Positions 7,064 through 15,623 of a stretch of DNA of 34,769 nt are shown one piece after another. A program made the translations under genes and the position numbers. Below the pieces are notes generated by a model that was not told where the DNA came from, searched no databases, and worked only from the letters and a program-made list of their open reading frames with translations. Positions within the stretch are counted from its first letter, which is position 1. The number at the start of each line of letters is the position of its first letter. This DNA is from Planctomycetaceae bacterium (lineage in GTDB: Bacteria > Planctomycetota > Planctomycetia > Pirellulales > Pirellulaceae), in contig WFWZ01000035.1 in NCBI GenBank assembly GCA_015490875.1, positions 1 to 34,769 on the forward strand, read 5' to 3'.

Positions 7064-8218
7064 TCAATCGGGCTGCTTGAGCGGCTCGCCGGGGCGACGC
7101 CGATAGACGCGTTCTCCGTCGCGGATCTCCACCGAGTCGCCTTCGATTTTTTCGATCCGCACGCGCCGCCCTCCCAACTCGCATTCCTCCCCTTCCCGCA
7201 GCTTCCACAACCGGTCCTCGGGACGGTTGTGCAGCCAGACTTGAGGTTGTCCGTCGACCGCTACGATCGCCGTCACGAACGTGAATCGCGCCACATCGAA
7301 AGTCGAACCAGGCTCATCGGCGGGAGGATCCGTGACGACGATCTTCAACTTCGTCTCCTGACGCTTGGGCGGATGGCCCTCGTCTTCCGCCACAACCGTC
7401 ACTTCGTACTCGCCTTTCTCCGGTGGCGTCCAACGCAGTTCCCCGGTAATCTCATCGAGCCTGTATTCGCCCGGCAGTTCGCCCACCAGACGATACCGCA
7501 CGCGGCCTCCCTCCGGATCATCGGCTTCGATCTGGAGACTCACCGGACGCCCGACAAACGCCTCCTGCTCGCTGTCCATCGCGAATCTCGGTGGCTCATT
7601 GGCAGGAGCATAAGGATTGCGGCCGACAATGCGGTCGAGATACGACTGCAAGTTTTCATAGGCGAGGCGCTTCGAAACCGACTGGCCGAGCTCCCGATCT
7701 TTGGCCGCTCCTGGAAGGGACAGTGCCTCGACCGTCAACCCCAAGGAGAGGCGTCCGTCTTCGAGAGGTTGCACAGACATCGTCTTGATACGATGCAACT
7801 GGTCGACATGGTAGAAGTCGTAGAGCAACTGCACCCATTGCTCCAAGTCGACTCGGCATGCGATCGTAAACGTGTACTTGTCATACGTGTCGGGAACGCG
7901 CTGGGCCGACTGGAACGTCACCTGATGATCGGTAACATCCGCCTTGAGCAGCCAGTGGTGGAGCCAGTCCCGATAACGGGAATTGGCCAGGTGCGGCTGC
8001 GAAGGGAGACTGCGTTGTTCGTATACTCCGATCGTCCGAGCCGCTAAGACGCCTCGCACGATGCGCCGCCGCGTCCTCGCCAATTCCATTTCCAAATCTT
8101 CGATGCGCTGCTCGCGCTTTCCGAACGACTCTCGAGCTCGCTGCACGGCGTAATTGCCACCTGCCAAAACGGCCGACGCGATCACCGCCCACAACAACAT
8201 GCGTTCTCGCTTGGTCAT
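7064..8218 (-). CDS. T2SS inner-membrane protein, PilO/GspM-like with Ig/cadherin-like domain
   Basis: A 384-residue protein filling the GspM position at the end of the T2SS operon. Residues 7-24 are a transmembrane anchor, followed by a coiled-coil stretch (about 30-55) and a PilO/GspM-like ferredoxin-fold region (about 85-170, TFTIACRVDLEQWVQLLYDFY). Residues 208-297 form an Ig/cadherin-like module of the kind seen in extracellular adhesins (NEPPRF..., DDPEGGRVRYRLVGELPGEY, GELRWTPPEKGEYEVTVVAEDEG). Residues about 308-375 (LREGEECELGGRRVRIEKI, EIRDGERVYRRRPGE) resemble the periplasmic PilP/GspC homology region that docks on the secretin. Its ATG overlaps the end of the upstream gene (ATGA at 8215-8218). 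Standard GspM is about 160 residues, so this is a large composite that may cover both M and C roles. Confidence 0.8.
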   Translation of the reverse strand: MTKRERMLLWAVIASAVLAGGNYAVQRARESFGKREQRIEDLEMELARTRRRIVRGVLAARTIGVYEQRSLPSQPHLANSRYRDWLHHWLLKADVTDHQVTFQSAQRVPDTYDKYTFTIACRVDLEQWVQLLYDFYHVDQLHRIKTMSVQPLEDGRLSLGLTVEALSLPGAAKDRELGQSVSKRLAYENLQSYLDRIVGRNPYAPANEPPRFAMDSEQEAFVGRPVSLQIEADDPEGGRVRYRLVGELPGEYRLDEITGELRWTPPEKGEYEVTVVAEDEGHPPKRQETKLKIVVTDPPADEPGSTFDVARFTFVTAIVAVDGQPQVWLHNRPEDRLWKLREGEECELGGRRVRIEKIEGDSVEIRDGERVYRRRPGEPLKQPD

Positions 8219-9924
8219 CGGCTTGCCTCCCCCTTCGCAGGCGATGCAGCCGCGTGTCCGGCCACGATCGCGTCGGGCTTCTCATCTTTGGGCGCGTCCT
8301 TCTTAGAATCCTCTTTCGGCACCGGCTGCGTTTCGCCAGGCGCGTCGTGCGGCGGCGAAGACTCTCTGGGCGTTGGTTCGGTTTCCAAACGTCCTGCGGA
8401 ATCGGCATCCGAAGAACGCTCACCGGCGCCGGAATCCGCAGCCGACTCCGTGGAAGTCGGTGCGCCCGGCCGCCCCAGGCTTCGGCCGCCGTCGATCCGA
8501 TCCGGCGGCACGGTGACCGTAACGTCGAAGAGCCAGTGGTAATCTTTGGCGGAGCGTTGATAAACGCCACGCTTTCCATCGACCTCGTTCCCCCCGTACC
8601 TCAACGAGTCCTCCACGCGGCGGATCATCTCGGGCGAACGTACCATCCCTTTCAAGAACATACGACCGCCCGGACCGTCGTAGATCGAAACCGAGAAGCT
8701 CTTGAGGATCGCGTCGTCGGCCGGAGGAATTCTTTGCGCTGCCGTGGCGATTTCGTCGAGCCAAGTCACGTCCTTTTCGGCAAAGGCATCCAACCGCGCC
8801 GCTCTTTCCACGAGCGTGTCTGACTTCTCCACGGCCGCCTTTTGCGAGGCGATTTCGCCTTCGAGTTCGGTGATGCGGCCATCGAGCATCCAAAGGCGGC
8901 CGTAGTAGGCTCCCGCCAATAAGAGGACGATCGCCACCGCCGCCGCTGCCCAAACGATGCGCTGCCGTCGTCGGTCGGGTGGTGCGGGTCTTTTTCGAGG
9001 ATGGAGAAAGTCGATGGCATGTGCGTGGTCATGAGCCTCATCCACAAGGGCTCCCAAGAGAGGAGCGAACCGCGCGGCGTCGGGGGGGAGCTCCTTCTTC
9101 ACTCGCTTCCCCACAGCGACGGCGGCAAAGGGATCGAAGGCAACGACGGGTTGTTCGAGTGATTCCGTAAACAGATCCACAAAGACCTGGCCGGTGTCGG
9201 CGTCACCTACCCACACGATCCGGTCAACGCGCCGGCCTCTCGTCTGACTGCGCGCGGCGACCATCGTGCGGCGCACTTCGCCGAGCAGGGCTCGAGCCTG
9301 AGCTTGCGGCTCGGCGTCGCGGGGCAGTCTCACGGTCCGCAAGAAACCGACGTGGCCGTCGACAAGAACTGTCAAGTCTGCGTCTTCGCCCACCGCATGG
9401 ATGAGCATCACGGTTTCGTCCCCGACGTTCCCTTCGCTGCGGCTCCACAAAGAGGCCACTGAGAAGGGCCGGAGCACGACGCGGGATGGCTCTGCCTCCC
9501 AAGACTGACACACTTTTGTTATCTGATCGAGCGTCGCAGCGGGAACAGCAGCGGCGAGCACCGTCGTTTGCGACTCGGTGCGTTCGAGTTCGACAAAGTC
9601 GAGCGGTGAATTCTCCGACAGCGACGAGAACTCGCGCTGAGCCTGGAAACGCACCATGTCGGGCAGGTCGTCCGGCTCGGCTGCCGGCAGCGTGAGGACG
9701 CGCAGTTCGACGGCGCCGCGCCCGAGTGCCACAAGTGTGTCCAGCTTGATGAGACCTCGTTCAGCGAGTTCGCGCCCCAGGCTCTCCCCGACCGCCGAGG
9801 CGTTGTCGCCTTCGGGTAAGGTCACGGCGAACACCTGTTCGATCGTGACTTCACCTGGGCGCACGTTTCCGACGACCCCTTGAGCTTCTCGTTGGTCCCA
9901 TTGGATGGCCAGCATGCGAGCCAT
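8215..9924 (-). CDS. T2SS assembly-platform protein, PilM-PilN fusion (GspL equivalent)
   Basis: A 569-residue protein with an actin-like cytoplasmic domain (about 1-305, PilM/GspL type, with LTLPAAEPDDLPDMVRFQAQ where PilM has its LP...E motif). One transmembrane segment follows (322-342), then a coiled coil (345-380) and a PilN-like periplasmic domain (about 385-475). The rest is an acidic, Pro/Ser/Lys-rich disordered tail (480-569). GspL links the GspE ATPase to the inner-membrane platform, and the fused layout is the classic GspL topology plus the extra tail. AGGGGAAG lies six bases before the ATG at 9924. It overlaps the next gene by ATGA. The family assignment rests on domain order, length and position between GspK and the PilO-like protein. 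Confidence 0.85.
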   Translation of the reverse strand: MARMLAIQWDQREAQGVVGNVRPGEVTIEQVFAVTLPEGDNASAVGESLGRELAERGLIKLDTLVALGRGAVELRVLTLPAAEPDDLPDMVRFQAQREFSSLSENSPLDFVELERTESQTTVLAAAVPAATLDQITKVCQSWEAEPSRVVLRPFSVASLWSRSEGNVGDETVMLIHAVGEDADLTVLVDGHVGFLRTVRLPRDAEPQAQARALLGEVRRTMVAARSQTRGRRVDRIVWVGDADTGQVFVDLFTESLEQPVVAFDPFAAVAVGKRVKKELPPDAARFAPLLGALVDEAHDHAHAIDFLHPRKRPAPPDRRRQRIVWAAAAVAIVLLLAGAYYGRLWMLDGRITELEGEIASQKAAVEKSDTLVERAARLDAFAEKDVTWLDEIATAAQRIPPADDAILKSFSVSIYDGPGGRMFLKGMVRSPEMIRRVEDSLRYGGNEVDGKRGVYQRSAKDYHWLFDVTVTVPPDRIDGGRSLGRPGAPTSTESAADSGAGERSSDADSAGRLETEPTPRESSPPHDAPGETQPVPKEDSKKDAPKDEKPDAIVAGHAAASPAKGEASR

Positions 9925-9974
9925 GTTCGCTTCCCCTTATTCAGTATGCGAGGCCGAAGGCGCCTCGAGCCGAT

Positions 9975-11624
9975 TCATGGTGTCGGCGTCCCGGTCAACT
10001 GGACGCCCAAGACGTCCAACGGGTAGCCTCGCCCCAAATGTGTCAGATTCTTCCAGGATACTATGCGAGGCACACTCGATGTGGCATCGATAACCACTTC
10101 GAGTCGGGCGGCGGCCGAGCCGTCTTCGAAATAACCGACCACCTGAGCTCGGAAAACGTCGCCGCCGGCACAAATGAGCGGTGCGAGCAGCCGCATCTCC
10201 TCGAGTGTCACGATCCCCTCGGCCAAGATCCAGGTCTCGTGCTGTCGGTTCAAGTCTTCACTGGCTTGAGCCGGATCGACCATCCTCGCCTGGATGATCT
10301 CATCGACGATCTCCTCGGTCATCCCCGGAATGCCCAGCAGGACGGTGCGCGGAGCCTGGTTGATGTTGATGCGGCCCGGAATGGTGGGCGCGGGATTGAC
10401 CGTCACGTTGTCCATCAAGGTCGGAAGATAAAGTGCCATGGCTCCCGGGTCGTCGACAAACGGCGAAGCCAAGACTCGCCGCTCGCCGTCGATCTCGATC
10501 TCGACTTTCTTCCCGATCAAATCGATAACCTGTGTCAGTTTCGTGTCTCCCGACTGACTCAAATCAAGCTCGGCACTCACGCCGACTTCGCCGGCGTCAC
10601 TCCCTTCGTAGGCTCCCTGTTGTCGGTAGGCGATGATGAACGTCACCCAGTCCGCCGGAAAAACTTCACTCAGCTCCTGATGCAATTGGCCCAGGTCTTC
10701 CTGGTTGATATCAATGCGCGGCAAGCCTTCGCGATTGCGGTTGCTTTCCTGGCTGTAGAGCGTCAGATAGGCGGCCCAACCGAGTTCGGCACCTGGATCA
10801 TCCACCGAGGAAACGGAGGTCGAACCGACGGCTCCCGTCGCCCCCCCGACGCCACCAATGCCCGCCGTTTCGTGCGCGTCGACTGTTCCGTTCCGGTTCA
10901 CGTCAACGCCGAATAGGAGATCGGGTGTGACGCCACGCACCAGGAGCAACTCGCCGATCGTATCGAGGGGTCCGTTCTTTGCCGAATAGGCCGGCGTGAG
11001 CTGCTGGTAGTAGTCCGACTCGGCGCCGAACTCGCGAGGCTCATCGTCCGGGTCGATCCAATCCAAGATGGCATCGGCCACGTCTTCGGTCATTCCCGGC
11101 AGAGCCATCAACAGTGTGCGAGCTCCGTTTTCGGCGACGGTATCCGCCAACAACACGGTGTTCAGATTCAACCGAGTCGACTCATCCTGAAGGCCGTAGC
11201 GATATCCGCCGAACTGGCCGTTCTCATCGATGCCCGTTGTCAGGATCGTAAAGTTGGCCCGATGCGCGGGCGACTGACCTAGGAGGACGGGCTGCGCCTG
11301 AAAAATCGTCGGATTGTCGAACGCGCCGCCTTGCTCGAGTCTCGCTGTCTCCTCTTGCATGAGATACCATCGAAGGACGGCCACTCCCGACTCGGCAATG
11401 GCGGTCGCCTGGGCACGTCGCTCAAGCAGATCCGTAGCCTGTCGGCGCGTAAGCATCAGATCGGTGAACGTGGTGGTACTGAGCGTTAACAGGGCGATGA
11501 CTACAAGCACGACAATGAGCAGGAACGCTCGGCGCACGCGCCGGCTTCTGCCCCGCGACCCGGGCTTAGACGGCTTACCACCGCCGCGTCTCCATACCTG
11601 ATCGTGCCGTCTCCACCATGTCAT
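9975..11624 (-). CDS. gspK: Type II secretion minor pseudopilin GspK
   Basis: A 549-residue GspK, the large tip pseudopilin. The start ATG at 11624 overlaps the gspJ stop (ATGA). A basic N-terminus precedes a hydrophobic segment at about 30-50 (RRAFLLIVVLVVIALLTLS), the pseudopilin signal/anchor; GspK proteins usually lack the Glu at +5, as here. The first SAM-like K domain is visible at about 165-215 (STRLNLNTVLLADT, GMTEDVADAILDWIDPDDEP, FGAESDYYQQL). A second lies near 440-500 (INQAPRTVLLGIPGMTEEIVDEI, TWILAEGIVTLEEMRLLAPLI). The protein is longer than typical GspK (about 320), with an inserted Ca-binding-like segment (DVNRNGTVDAHE) around 250. It forms the tip complex with H, I and J and may contact the secretin. 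Confidence 0.9.
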   Translation of the reverse strand: MTWWRRHDQVWRRGGGKPSKPGSRGRSRRVRRAFLLIVVLVVIALLTLSTTTFTDLMLTRRQATDLLERRAQATAIAESGVAVLRWYLMQEETARLEQGGAFDNPTIFQAQPVLLGQSPAHRANFTILTTGIDENGQFGGYRYGLQDESTRLNLNTVLLADTVAENGARTLLMALPGMTEDVADAILDWIDPDDEPREFGAESDYYQQLTPAYSAKNGPLDTIGELLLVRGVTPDLLFGVDVNRNGTVDAHETAGIGGVGGATGAVGSTSVSSVDDPGAELGWAAYLTLYSQESNRNREGLPRIDINQEDLGQLHQELSEVFPADWVTFIIAYRQQGAYEGSDAGEVGVSAELDLSQSGDTKLTQVIDLIGKKVEIEIDGERRVLASPFVDDPGAMALYLPTLMDNVTVNPAPTIPGRININQAPRTVLLGIPGMTEEIVDEIIQARMVDPAQASEDLNRQHETWILAEGIVTLEEMRLLAPLICAGGDVFRAQVVGYFEDGSAAARLEVVIDATSSVPRIVSWKNLTHLGRGYPLDVLGVQLTGTPTP

Positions 11625-12655
11625 AAGCCGAGTGCCTCCATCTCTGAGGACTCGCCTTGAGCATCGACGGGAGCCGCCTGCGGCAACTGCACGACGCGCC
11701 GGTAGACTCGAGGCACACTGGTGGCGGGGGATGATCCGGGGAGAACCGAAGAGGACGTGTTCGTTGGACGCGGCTGGATTGTCAACAAGATCTCCACGGC
11801 GATCGGCATGCCCTGAGCCGACGAATCCCACTCATACACCCAATCGGTTCCATCAAAGTAGTGAAACTCGATCGCCAGGACTTCGGGAGCCCAAACCTCT
11901 TCGTAGGGATCCAGCGACATCGTGGAGCCTGATTGCGCGTTCCACTGCATGACGGCACGGGAGAGGGAACGGCGGATGAGGCCGGTTTTCATGGTCCCTC
12001 CGAGCGGGTCGAGCGTGGCCGTCGTGCCCGGTCCATTCGTCCCGATGCTTCCCGAAATGCCTGCGCTTGGACCAGTCGACCGAACATAGTAGGCGACCGT
12101 CTTGATCTCGCTGGGGATGTCGCCTAGCACACCGGGAATCGCGGAAACCTGCTGCTGGTACTCATCGATCCTCGGCAATCGCGACACGTCGATCTGGAGT
12201 TCGTACTGATTGCCATACAGTCCCGGCTCTTCGGGAATGGTTTCGGCGTCGGCGATATTGGTCGTGTTGGGATTCTCCTCCGAGAGTTCCAACAGGTCGC
12301 CGACATCGGCGTCTTCGGGTGCTTCTCCCAGGGCGTCTGGAGCATCTTCACCCAATCCTTCCAGAGCAGACGACACATCCGTGTCGCTCATCATTGCTTC
12401 GACGCTGGAGATATCGATCGGATGCCTGACAGGGATGTTCTGCAGGTCGCGTGCGATCTGAGCCAGAATTGCGTGGACCAGTTGTGCTTCTTCGGCATAG
12501 TTGCGCCGCGCATCGAGCGCGCGGACATGGAGCGAAATCGCCTGAACGATGAGTCCGCTGATGATGGCCATCAGTGAAAGTGCCAGGATGAGCTCGAGCA
12601 GCGTCACGCCGCCTCGGGTACGCACTGCGATCAGGCGGTTCCGTACACCAGTCAT
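11621..12655 (-). CDS. gspJ: Type II secretion minor pseudopilin GspJ
   Basis: A 344-residue pseudopilin with an N-terminal prepilin signal (RTRGGVTLLELILALSLMAI), where prepilin peptidase would cut after the Gly and the conserved Glu sits at +5. Residues 19-38 form the hydrophobic stem helix. Its C-terminal beta domain is long, with an Asp/Glu-rich insert (DALGEAPEDADVGDLLELSE) and a late segment (EVWAPEVLAIEFHYFDGTDWV) typical of GspJ. It is followed by a variable Ser/Pro tail. GspJ assembles with I and K at the pseudopilus tip. It overlaps gspI upstream and gspK downstream by ATGA, so the tip genes are tightly coupled. Length is about 120 residues above the usual GspJ because of the insert and tail. 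Confidence 0.88.
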   Translation of the reverse strand: MTGVRNRLIAVRTRGGVTLLELILALSLMAIISGLIVQAISLHVRALDARRNYAEEAQLVHAILAQIARDLQNIPVRHPIDISSVEAMMSDTDVSSALEGLGEDAPDALGEAPEDADVGDLLELSEENPNTTNIADAETIPEEPGLYGNQYELQIDVSRLPRIDEYQQQVSAIPGVLGDIPSEIKTVAYYVRSTGPSAGISGSIGTNGPGTTATLDPLGGTMKTGLIRRSLSRAVMQWNAQSGSTMSLDPYEEVWAPEVLAIEFHYFDGTDWVYEWDSSAQGMPIAVEILLTIQPRPTNTSSSVLPGSSPATSVPRVYRRVVQLPQAAPVDAQGESSEMEALGL

Positions 12656-13200
12656 CGCGAACCTCCCGAATTCGAGCCGCCCGGCGACGCGGCACTCCCC
12701 TCAGTTCCCGGATTCGCGTTCGCTTCTCCCTGCATCGTCCCGCTCTCGGCCGTATCCCCTGTCGCTTCTTCCTCTGCCCCCGCCATCTCGGCTTCGAATT
12801 GGGGATCGACGATCCATTGCACCAGGCTGACGCGGATGGGACCGGTCTCAAGTGGCCGGTTCTCGTAGACGGTCACACGTACGGCGAGCACTCCGTCCAT
12901 TTCAGTCGGTTCGGCTTCCACGGTGTACATCCAGTCGTACTCCGGGTCGGGGTACTCGACGGGAGCCGGCGCCGTCGGCTCGGGGGGACGCAAGCCGCAG
13001 GCGATCTCCGCGAGGATACTCTGGCACTGAAGCTGTGCCGCGACACGTCCCCGACTCTCGCGAGCCGTGCGCACGCCGATTTGAATGATGCGTCCCAAAA
13101 CGGCCAATGCGCCTCCGAGGATCGCCAGCGCCAAAATAACTTCCAGCAAAGAGAATCCCGCCGCACTCCGTCGCTCTCTCGATCCGAGTGACAGATTCAT
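12652..13200 (-). CDS. gspI: Type II secretion minor pseudopilin GspI
   Basis: A 182-residue pseudopilin. The prepilin motif is clear (RSAAGFSLLEVILALAILGG, cleavage after Gly, Glu at +5), followed by the stem helix and a short soluble domain (about 50-125, MYTVEAEPTEMDGVLAVRVT, VSLVQWIVD). The last 45 residues are a low-complexity Glu/Ala/Gly/Ser tail (ending GGSNSGGSR) not usual for GspI. The start at 13200 overlaps the gspH stop (ATGA). Role: initiator of the pseudopilus tip with J and K. Confidence 0.88.
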   Translation of the reverse strand: MNLSLGSRERRSAAGFSLLEVILALAILGGALAVLGRIIQIGVRTARESRGRVAAQLQCQSILAEIACGLRPPEPTAPAPVEYPDPEYDWMYTVEAEPTEMDGVLAVRVTVYENRPLETGPIRVSLVQWIVDPQFEAEMAGAEEEATGDTAESGTMQGEANANPGTEGSAASPGGSNSGGSR

Positions 13201-13907
13201 GGCATGGCTCCTCCCGTGGTGCTCGGCAAGCCGGGGATCGAACCATCGGGGAGCGGTTCCAAAAGTCGCGCGGACCCGGTCAGGCTTCGCGTCTGGACGA
13301 TGACGACACGCTGCGTGTCGTTCTGCAAAACGACCTGGGCCTTGCTGCACGTGCCGTCGGGGTAGAAGACGACGGGAGGCGCCGGTGTGCCCAAAGCGGC
13401 CGCGGCTTCCGGCACAGTCGCCTGGAGACGGGCGTCTCCGGCGACGTTGGCACCGACGAAGGCGATGCCGTCTGGAAGCCGGCCCTGCCGAAGGTAACCG
13501 CTGGTGCTGGGAGCCCGCGGCATGCCTGGTTGGGGAGAAGCCGAGGAAGGGCTCGTGCCGTTGGAGGCAAGGGCGCTGCGGACCGAGCCGGGACGCGTTC
13601 CGAGTGTCGTGAGATCGCCCTCGACCATATCGGTCTGACGAGCCCACGGGCGAATCTGGTACGTGCCCGAACCGACTTGGTATTCGAAGACCATGATCCG
13701 GCCGCTGCGCATCGCCGCGTTGCGCGCCTTGGCCCATTCGACGCGGATCTGCTCTCCCGCCTTGCGCAGCATCTGACGGCGAAAGACGCCTCGCATCGCC
13801 GGCATCGCCAACGACGCGATGACGACCATCAGGGCCATGACGAGGATCAACTCCAAAAGCGTGATCCCCTGACAGGTTGCTCGCCGTTTATTGGTTCGAG
13901 ATGTCAT
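13197..13907 (-). CDS. gspH: Type II secretion minor pseudopilin GspH
   Basis: A 236-residue pseudopilin. The N-terminus has the prepilin motif (ATCQGITLLELILVMALMVV, Glu at +5) and a stem with the characteristic MPAMRGVFRRQ. GspH-type features follow: WAKARNAAMRSGRIMVFEY near residue 55-75 and a late VVFYPDGTCSKAQVVL strand pair, close to the H-family F-x-P-x-G consensus. A Ser/Pro-rich insert lies at about 105-130. The ATG at 13907 lies 20 bases inside the end of gspG, in another frame. It joins the tip complex at the base of I-J-K. Confidence 0.88.
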   Translation of the reverse strand: MTSRTNKRRATCQGITLLELILVMALMVVIASLAMPAMRGVFRRQMLRKAGEQIRVEWAKARNAAMRSGRIMVFEYQVGSGTYQIRPWARQTDMVEGDLTTLGTRPGSVRSALASNGTSPSSASPQPGMPRAPSTSGYLRQGRLPDGIAFVGANVAGDARLQATVPEAAAALGTPAPPVVFYPDGTCSKAQVVLQNDTQRVVIVQTRSLTGSARLLEPLPDGSIPGLPSTTGGAMP

Positions 13908-14334
13908 CCTCGGTTCCCAAACGGCCATCAGGACCCGGCGAAGTGATCTTGTAGCTCGTCCCGTTGATGTTCTCGTAGACGTACTTGTTGCCCCAAGGGT
14001 CGAGCGGAATCGGTTTGTTCGTGTACGGCTCGGGTCCCCATTTGCTCGGATCTGGAAGTCCCGGCGGAGGCTGTCGCAGGGCTTCAAGTCCCGGGTCGGT
14101 CGGCGGAGCCTGGCCGATATCGAGCATGTACATCTGCACAAGCTTGTCCAGTTCGGAAATCTGAGTCTTCGCCGCCTTGACTTTCGCCTTGCTGAAAACA
14201 CCGCTGAAGTTGGCAACGACGATCGAGCCGAGGATCACCAGGATCGCCAGCACCAACAGCACTTCCATCAACGTAAAACCGCTGCGGCGCCGTCGACGAA
14301 GCCGATATCGGCCTCTCTTGCGTCGAACAGACAT
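13888..14334 (-). CDS. gspG: Type II secretion major pseudopilin GspG
   Basis: A 148-residue major pseudopilin, of normal size, which polymerises into the periplasmic pseudopilus. The leader is very basic (RRKRGRYRLRRRRRSG) and is followed by FTLMEVLLVLAILVILGSIV with Glu at +5. The soluble domain shows the GspG signature (YMLDIGQAPPTDPGLEALRQ, DPWGNKYVYENINGTSYKI) and the calcium-site end PGPDGRLGTEDDISN. A strong ribosome site (AGAAGGAGACAC) precedes the ATG, fitting the high expression expected of the major subunit. A 60-base gap separates it from gspF, the largest internal gap after gspD-gspE. Confidence 0.95.
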   Translation of the reverse strand: MSVRRKRGRYRLRRRRRSGFTLMEVLLVLAILVILGSIVVANFSGVFSKAKVKAAKTQISELDKLVQMYMLDIGQAPPTDPGLEALRQPPPGLPDPSKWGPEPYTNKPIPLDPWGNKYVYENINGTSYKITSPGPDGRLGTEDDISNQ

Positions 14335-14394
14335 GAGTGTGTCTCCTTCTAATCGTAAGATAGGAAATCTGGTTTTTCGGTACGCATCAATGAA

Positions 14395-15594
14395 TCAAAT
14401 GGTGCTGCTCATCTTGATGACGGGTATCAGCAAAGCGATCACGACCACGAGGACGCAACCGGCCAGCACGAGGAGCAGAATCGGCTCGAGCAGCCGGACG
14501 GCCAACTCGAGCCGGCGGCCCGTCTGGCGTTCCAAATTGTCGGCGATTTCGACCAGGACACGGTCGAGCGAGTTGGACTCTTCGGCCACGCTGATCATCT
14601 CCACGACGCTCGGCGGAAAATGCCCGCTCTTTTTCAGCGGTGTCGCCAACGATTCGCCTGACGAGATATTCTCCGAGGCTCGTTCGATGGCCGAAGCCAG
14701 GATCCGGTTGCCCGAGGCATCCCGGCTGATCTCGAGCGACCGCAAGATGGGGACGCCATTTCGGAGCAGCGTTCCCAGTACCCGACAAAACCTTGCGACC
14801 GCCAGGTTCTTGAAGATCACGCCCAATAGCGGCATGCGGATGCGCCAATAGTCGACCATCACACGACCCGAAGGCGTCTTCGACCAATTCCATAGCCAGA
14901 CGATGGCACCGACGAGCAACGGCGCAGCCCACCAACCGTTCGACTTGACGAAGCTACTGAAACCCAAAAGAGCTTCAGTGAAGACGGGAAGTTCGCCTCG
15001 AGCCCGCAGGTCGGCAAAGAGTTCCTCGAATCGCGGAACGAAGAAGACGATCAGCGCGGCGATGATCGCCGTACCGACCGTGGCGAGAAACACCGGGTAC
15101 GCCAGAGCACCGACCGTTTGTGCCTTCAGGTCTTCTTGCTGTTCGGTGAATCGAGCAACACGTTCAAGCGCTTCTTCGAGGAAGCCGCCTTCCCCGCCGG
15201 CTCGCACCATGTTGACCGCCATCTCGCTGAAGGCTTGCGGAAAGCGGACCATCGCATCGGCCAGAGACGCCCCGTCTTCGACGTGCTGATAGACGTCCGC
15301 CAAGACCCGCCGCAGTGTTTCATTCGTCGCCTGGTCTCTCAAGACGGCGATCGATCGGAGCAACGGCACGCCGCTGCGCAGCAGGCCGGCCAGTTGCCCA
15401 TAGAAGACGGCCATCGTTTGGCCTTTGACGCGCCGGACTCCGAAACCAACACGAGGCTTCTCGGGGGCGACCTCGATCGGGTAGAGTCCCTTTCCGGTCA
15501 AGACATTGACCGCATCCCGCTCGTTGACGGCCGTCAGCGAACCGGTTTTCTTTTCTCCTTCGTCGGTATAGGCGGTATAGACGAAACTCGGCAT
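14395..15594 (-). CDS. gspF: Type II secretion inner-membrane platform protein GspF
   Basis: A 399-residue polytopic platform protein of normal length. It has the N-terminal extension (MPSFVYTAYTDEGEKKTGSL) and two T2SSF domains, at about 62-185 (FYGQLAGLLRSGVPLLRSIA) and 265-388 (FCRVLGTLLRNGVPILRSLE). Three membrane segments lie at about 166-187, 221-237 and 372-392. GspF contacts the GspE ATPase and the pseudopilins and is thought to drive pilus assembly. It follows gspE with a short gap (15595-15623). All conserved blocks (AGGEGGFLEEALERVA, FPPSVVEMISVAEESNSL) are present and it looks functional. Confidence 0.95.
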   Translation of the reverse strand: MPSFVYTAYTDEGEKKTGSLTAVNERDAVNVLTGKGLYPIEVAPEKPRVGFGVRRVKGQTMAVFYGQLAGLLRSGVPLLRSIAVLRDQATNETLRRVLADVYQHVEDGASLADAMVRFPQAFSEMAVNMVRAGGEGGFLEEALERVARFTEQQEDLKAQTVGALAYPVFLATVGTAIIAALIVFFVPRFEELFADLRARGELPVFTEALLGFSSFVKSNGWWAAPLLVGAIVWLWNWSKTPSGRVMVDYWRIRMPLLGVIFKNLAVARFCRVLGTLLRNGVPILRSLEISRDASGNRILASAIERASENISSGESLATPLKKSGHFPPSVVEMISVAEESNSLDRVLVEIADNLERQTGRRLELAVRLLEPILLLVLAGCVLVVVIALLIPVIKMSSTI

Positions 15595-15623
15595 GATCGC
15601 AACTCAAACCCCAACTCGTTTCC

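Noticed and set aside
7229..8047. Plus-strand 272-codon open frame inside the GspM-like gene
   Set aside because: Antisense shadow; the minus-strand frame has a membrane anchor, recognised domains and coupled start.
10038..10916. Plus-strand open frame inside gspK
   Set aside because: Antisense shadow of gspK with the same type of composition; no supporting signal.
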